Shown here piece by piece: positions 60,151 through 64,000 of a stretch of DNA of 64,000 bases. This DNA comes from Phoenix dactylifera (taxonomy: Eukaryota > Streptophyta > Magnoliopsida > Arecales > Arecaceae). The translations under genes were made by a program, and so were the position numbers. The notes below the pieces were generated by a model that was not told the origin of the DNA, did no database searches, and was given only the letters and a program-made list of their open reading frames with translations. The stretch lies in assembly GCF_009389715.1 (NCBI RefSeq), contig NC_052400.1, forward strand, positions 19,003,674 to 19,067,673. The letters run 5' to 3'. The first letter of the stretch is position 1, and each line of letters starts with the position of its first letter.

Positions 60151-61232
60151 ATATATCTAGATACAAATATAATTCATATGAGCAAAAAAAAGGGTGAAGT
60201 TTCATTATATCGCATTGTAAAAGATGCAGCATCCTGTAGGCATAAATTAAGTATTAAAATAAACATGAGCATGATAATTTAGAATCATGCACTATCATAT
60301 AAGTTTAGAAAACCTTTTGCAAATCCACTAATTTTGTTCAAAATATCCATTTTAGAGATAAAGCATTTTAGCGAAAAAAGGTCTAGAACTGATCACAGCG
60401 AATTAGTTGCAAGTCTTTCAATGTCACATCATGAATACTTCTATTTGGTTACTCCACTAATATAAGTCCTATTTTCTCCCCTTCAAGATTTGAAAAACTC
60501 ATAACTAAGGAAAATATTTTTGACCCTTTACTTACTGGATCATATCCTTAGGAGTACTAACCGGTTTCTAGGAATCCTAGAAAGTTAATAGATAAAGCAT
60601 CTATTACAGCTATATCAACAAATGATCCTGACTAGGAGTACGAAATAAAACATCAAGAATTGGGGATGTTATTAACCCAAAGCTATCACATGCCCCAGAC
60701 AGATTCTCATATTTAGAATTAAGGAATCATCTACAACAAAGCACTGTACGGGCAAGCAATAAGTTAAGCCATCATGTCCTTCATATATATTGCATAAATT
60801 AAGCTATTGGATCCACGCTATTGTTAAACAATGTCTTCTAGTGTGTTCTCCTTTTCTTGTTCTTTTTTCTTTTGTTTTTAAGCAAAAAGAAGATGAAAAT
60901 ATTTAACAAAAATCGAAGGTGCAAATTAACAATGTTTGTTGTTTGTGTGTGTGTATGTGTGAGTAAGAGAGAGAGAGAGAGAGAGAGAAGCAAGCAACGC
61001 ATGATCATGCAAGAACAAGACTAACTCACTATGTTTATCGATATCTTAAATGGTTTCCCCAATAATCCAGATGACAGCAAATCAATTTCAGATATCATAG
61101 CACTCGAACACGTAGAATCCAGAGCTACCATTACCAAAAATTCAAGACTTGAAGGAATCATGAGCTAAACCTTATTCGTAGGCAGCATAACTATGAATAT
61201 TAAAAGGCCTTGAGACAAGTACTTGAAAGATC
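60151..61232. other. 3' flank of the GARP gene, no gene seen
   Basis: AT-rich sequence with a compound (TG)n/(GA)n microsatellite at about 60941-60988. The GARP 3' UTR should occupy the right end. Confidence 0.45.
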
Positions 61233-63788
61233 TCACTCCAATGCCTTAATCGACATGGTCAGATCTAAAGTACTCAGCCCCCGAGCGGCCTTGTTGCTGC
61301 TAATTTTTTGTAGGAACAGGATTCCAGGCTTGGCGGTTTCTTCTTGTTGCATGGAAATAGGGGAAGAAAGTGAAAGTGAGAGCATGCTATCGACTTGCTC
61401 GTCAGCTTCGATGCCCTTCTTGCTAGTACCCTCATCATTTGCAAAATTTGGTCTCAAGCTTAACTGCAAGTTGGGAGTCCAATCGCTCTCCATCGTCATT
61501 CTCATCCTCTTCACCTCTGCGTCATGGGTCTCTCTCTTTGCGAACATCTCTTCAAATTTGGTCATGGGCTTACCCACCCGATGCTTCTGCAGCTGCACCA
61601 CAAGATAATGAATCAAAAGAAGTTAGAATCTTACCATTGCAATGATGAAAGTGAATTAACCGCTCAAATGGTTTTCAAAGATTTAAAGAATCACCGCAAG
61701 TTGGAATTGGTTTTCAAATCGAGGCTCGAGGCTGTCATTGATGACAACTGGATCATGAGAGTTAGGCTGGGTCTTCTTGTTGTTGTTATAGTAGTAATTG
61801 CTGCTCCCCTTCCATCCCAAAGAAGAATCAGTGGAGATTGGGTTCGTAGTTACAGCCTTGGAAAGGGGACTTGAGCTGCTACTGATCAAGCTAAAGCTTC
61901 CGAGCCCATTGCATTCGAGTCTTTGGTTACCCACCATTTCCCGAGGAAGCCACGTTCTTTCCTCAAGGTATTCGTGTGAGGGTCTCGTGTTCCCGTTTCC
62001 AGTAATGGTGTCCCTCTCGTCAAACCGATGAGATGTGGACGGCTTCCCATCCTTCCCAAAGATCATATCATGTATCAAACCCTTTGCTGGACTGTGATTC
62101 TTCATGGAGCTAGCTCTCGCTAACACTTGCTGGTTGAAAGCCCATTCTTGATGCCTTCTGAGAGAAGGGAATCAAAGAGGAGATAAAGGTCAAAATATTA
62201 GGGTTTATGTGCCTAGGAATATTTTCTCTCAGGAATTTGGGTAGAGGAAAGAGCTTTACCCAAAGTTGCAGCTCCTGAGATCAGACAACTGTTGGGGCTG
62301 CAGGCGATGAAGAAGGCCGTAAAGCCGGTCATCGTCATGGATGCCCCTGGATGGGAAGAAGCCTCCACTCTCCATTCTAAAGGACTGGTGTGCACCAGTT
62401 CTTTGGTAGAACATCTCATGAAGGCGACCTCCTCCTCTCAGATGCATGTCCATCGGTGAAATTACTGCGATGAGTAAGTATTAGCCCCAAGCCTGTTAGA
62501 TATCCTTTTCTCGTGGAAAGCAAGAATAGACTAATACAGCCGATTTATCATATCTTAGTTTCACGTCGTGCATATTAATTGATCATTTTACAAAAAAATA
62601 TTGTTTTCCCCAATCGTTATCAAAATTCTGAACAAATGAAGTGGATCTATAGTGCATGTCGCACAGAACTTTATAATTTGTTAAATTTATGATTATATAG
62701 CCCTCACAAATTATCATCTTCTTTAGAGAAAACAAAAAGAATGTGAGAAGCGATCAAACCTGAAGAGATGGCTGACTTTTCTCGCCCAGTATCATCTAGC
62801 TTCTTGCTTCGGTACATCTGATCCAAGAAGAGCAGCAGAAAGAATGATCATCAAGGAGGGGAGATATTTATTTAAAGGAAGCACGAACAGTTTCTTTTTC
62901 AAGGAAGATTTTTAAGGAAGCAGTAGTTTGACGAAATTGCACACAACCATGAGAGTCGATAGGAATTAGATCCGATTCTCTCTTCCAGGCACCACAAAGT
63001 ATGTTAAGGAGACATCCTTTTAGTTTTCTTTTCCCTTTTCTTACCTGCAAGTGGCTCTTTACATGGGCAATACTGAGTCCCCTCACATTCATCATCTGAA
63101 GAACCAACTTTGGAGTTGCTCCTGCACCATCCATTTCGCCCAGAAAGTAAATACATGACTGAAAAAACGAGAATTAAAAGGCAACAATCTAAAAACGCTG
63201 GTTTTTGCTAAGAAGATGGAGGTGAGAGGCAGCCATCATTTCATCAAATTCACGGCCAGATCTCCAATTTTTTTTCCAAATAACTAAGGTTAATCATAAA
63301 ATTCAGGAAAACGGAGAAGAACTGATGGGGACTTTCGGGATACAAAGAGGAGGAGCTTTACTCTCTTGCCCGCCGAGCCGCTCCACGGCGCGGATGAAGG
63401 ATAGGTGGAGATCAGGTGTCCACCGAAGCCTTGGCATTTTGGAGCGGATATACTGCCTCACGGCGGGCACTCGCTCGCCGCTCCCTCCGGCTGCACCACT
63501 ATTCTCCTTATCCTTGTCGCTGCAATTGTTAGTACTGCTGTTGTTGCTGGAGCTCCCTCCTCCCGCGACCTCCGTCGTGCTCCCCCCATCATCCTCCTCA
63601 TCACCACCTCCCTCCATCTCCCCCTCCTCGCTCCCCTCGGCCACCACATCCTCGTTGAGGTCCAGGGCTGGTGCTGGCTTCTTCCGGCTTGGAGACCGGC
63701 AGCTCCCCACGCTTCTCTCAGTACTCTTCTCGCTCTTCTCCTCATCTTCACAGATCTCCACCACCTTCTTCTCCTTCTCTCTCCCCAT
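61233..63788 (-). CDS. GARP-type MYB transcription factor with EAR motifs (KAN/MOF1-like, SHLQ class)
   Basis: This is a nuclear DNA-binding protein with a single GARP/MYB-SHLQ domain. Exons joined through GT/AG sites are 63362-63788, 63045-63121, 62760-62817, 62260-62464, 61695-62157 and 61233-61592 (the last could begin at 61586), giving about 529 residues. The GARP domain at about 118-174 spans three exons: MPRLRWTPDLHLSFIRAVER, LGGQE, then RATPKLVLQMMNVRGLSIAH, VKSHLQ, then MYRSKK. The N-terminal region is acidic and Ser/Asn-rich. Three EAR-type repression motifs are visible: LDLNE (42-46), LQLSL and LSLSL (both in the last exon). This predicts a repressor recruiting TOPLESS-type co-repressors. 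The family includes Arabidopsis At1g14600/At2g38300-like proteins and rice MOF1. ATG at 63788 is the first in frame. The family call is strong; the exact orthologue is not settled. Confidence 0.92.
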
Positions 63789-64000
63789 ATTCCCCCTTCC
63801 CCCCTTTCTCTCTCTACACTACCATTTGGCTAGATTGACGGATGTGGATGAATAGGTGAAGAAGAGGGAAGACTCTGGGAACAATGGCCAATGTTAAAGG
63901 CGGAAGAGTACTTAGAATAGGGTGGTGGAAATGATAAAAATAATGATATAATATGGACGGAAGACATGAAGAAGTATTCCCTACATTGACTAGTTTTCAA
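63789..64000 (-). promoter_or_regulatory. Leader and proximal promoter of the GARP gene
   Basis: The sense strand just before the ATG is AG-rich (GAGAGAGAAAGGGGGGAAGG). Further up a CCAAT-like ATTGGCC is at about 63879-63885. The window ends about 210 bases upstream, so the promoter is incomplete. Confidence 0.3.

Noticed and set aside
59983..60282. Tyr/Ile- and Cys/Met/Tyr/Val-repeat proteins
   Set aside because: Translations of the (AT)n(GTAT)n microsatellite.
63325..63855. 176- and 142-codon plus frames opposite GARP exon 1
   Set aside because: Ser/Leu/Pro-rich shadows of the acidic, Ser-rich N-terminal exon.
1..64000. CRISPR array, bacterial operon, phage or organelle insertion
   Set aside because: No short regularly spaced repeats with unique spacers and no prokaryotic or organellar gene content; gene structures are plant nuclear.

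Overview
This is a nuclear chromosome segment of a flowering plant, most likely a commelinid monocot, with a palm (Arecaceae) as my best guess. The evidence is intron-containing genes of plant-specific families, very GC-rich coding exons (PEX7, MAX2, trihelix) set in AT-rich non-coding DNA, long intergenic stretches of decayed retroelements, and many GA/CT and AT microsatellites. The palm assignment is inference from overall gene and repeat style, not from a marker. Nothing is bacterial: there is no operon, CRISPR array, phage or plasmid.

Layout. 1-6783 (minus): the 5' two-fifths or more of a SCAR/WAVE gene, six exons traced, running off the left edge. 6784-14070: promoter plus gene-poor DNA with a decayed LINE RNase H. 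14071-19679 (minus): a trihelix (ASIL/ENAP-like) transcription factor, with one large GC-rich exon and a proposed tiny last exon across a ~4.7 kb intron that holds an 0.8 kb tandem duplication. 19680-23400: GC-rich upstream island, then very AT-rich DNA. 23498-24454 (plus): intronless PEX7. 24455-40000: about 15 kb without a recognisable gene; it holds a tRNA-like SINE candidate, a 104-bp tandem duplication, a second RNase H relic and copies of one dispersed AT-rich repeat. 40202-42382 (plus): intronless MAX2/D3 F-box gene. 44708-45525 (plus): a broken, 5'-truncated RD21-type cysteine protease with granulin domain. 48993-50783 (minus): intronless PNGase A. 51000-61200: gene-poor, with microsatellites and one doubtful small gene start at ~53,225. 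61233-63788 (minus): a six-exon GARP/MYB-SHLQ transcription factor with three EAR-type repression motifs.

The genes do not form a pathway or cluster. They are independent housekeeping or regulatory genes: actin nucleation control (SCAR), seed or development transcription (trihelix), PTS2 import into peroxisomes (PEX7), strigolactone and karrikin signalling (MAX2), glycoprotein turnover (PNGase A) and transcriptional repression (GARP). I found no convincing undescribed system. The items most worth a second look are the foldback purine/pyrimidine element in SCAR intron 4, the proposed trihelix micro-exon with the duplicated intron, the inverted pair of dispersed repeats at 36.4 and 38.4 kb, the intron-retaining protease relic, and the unassigned exon-like pieces at 43.8, 44.3, 53.2 and 56.3 kb.
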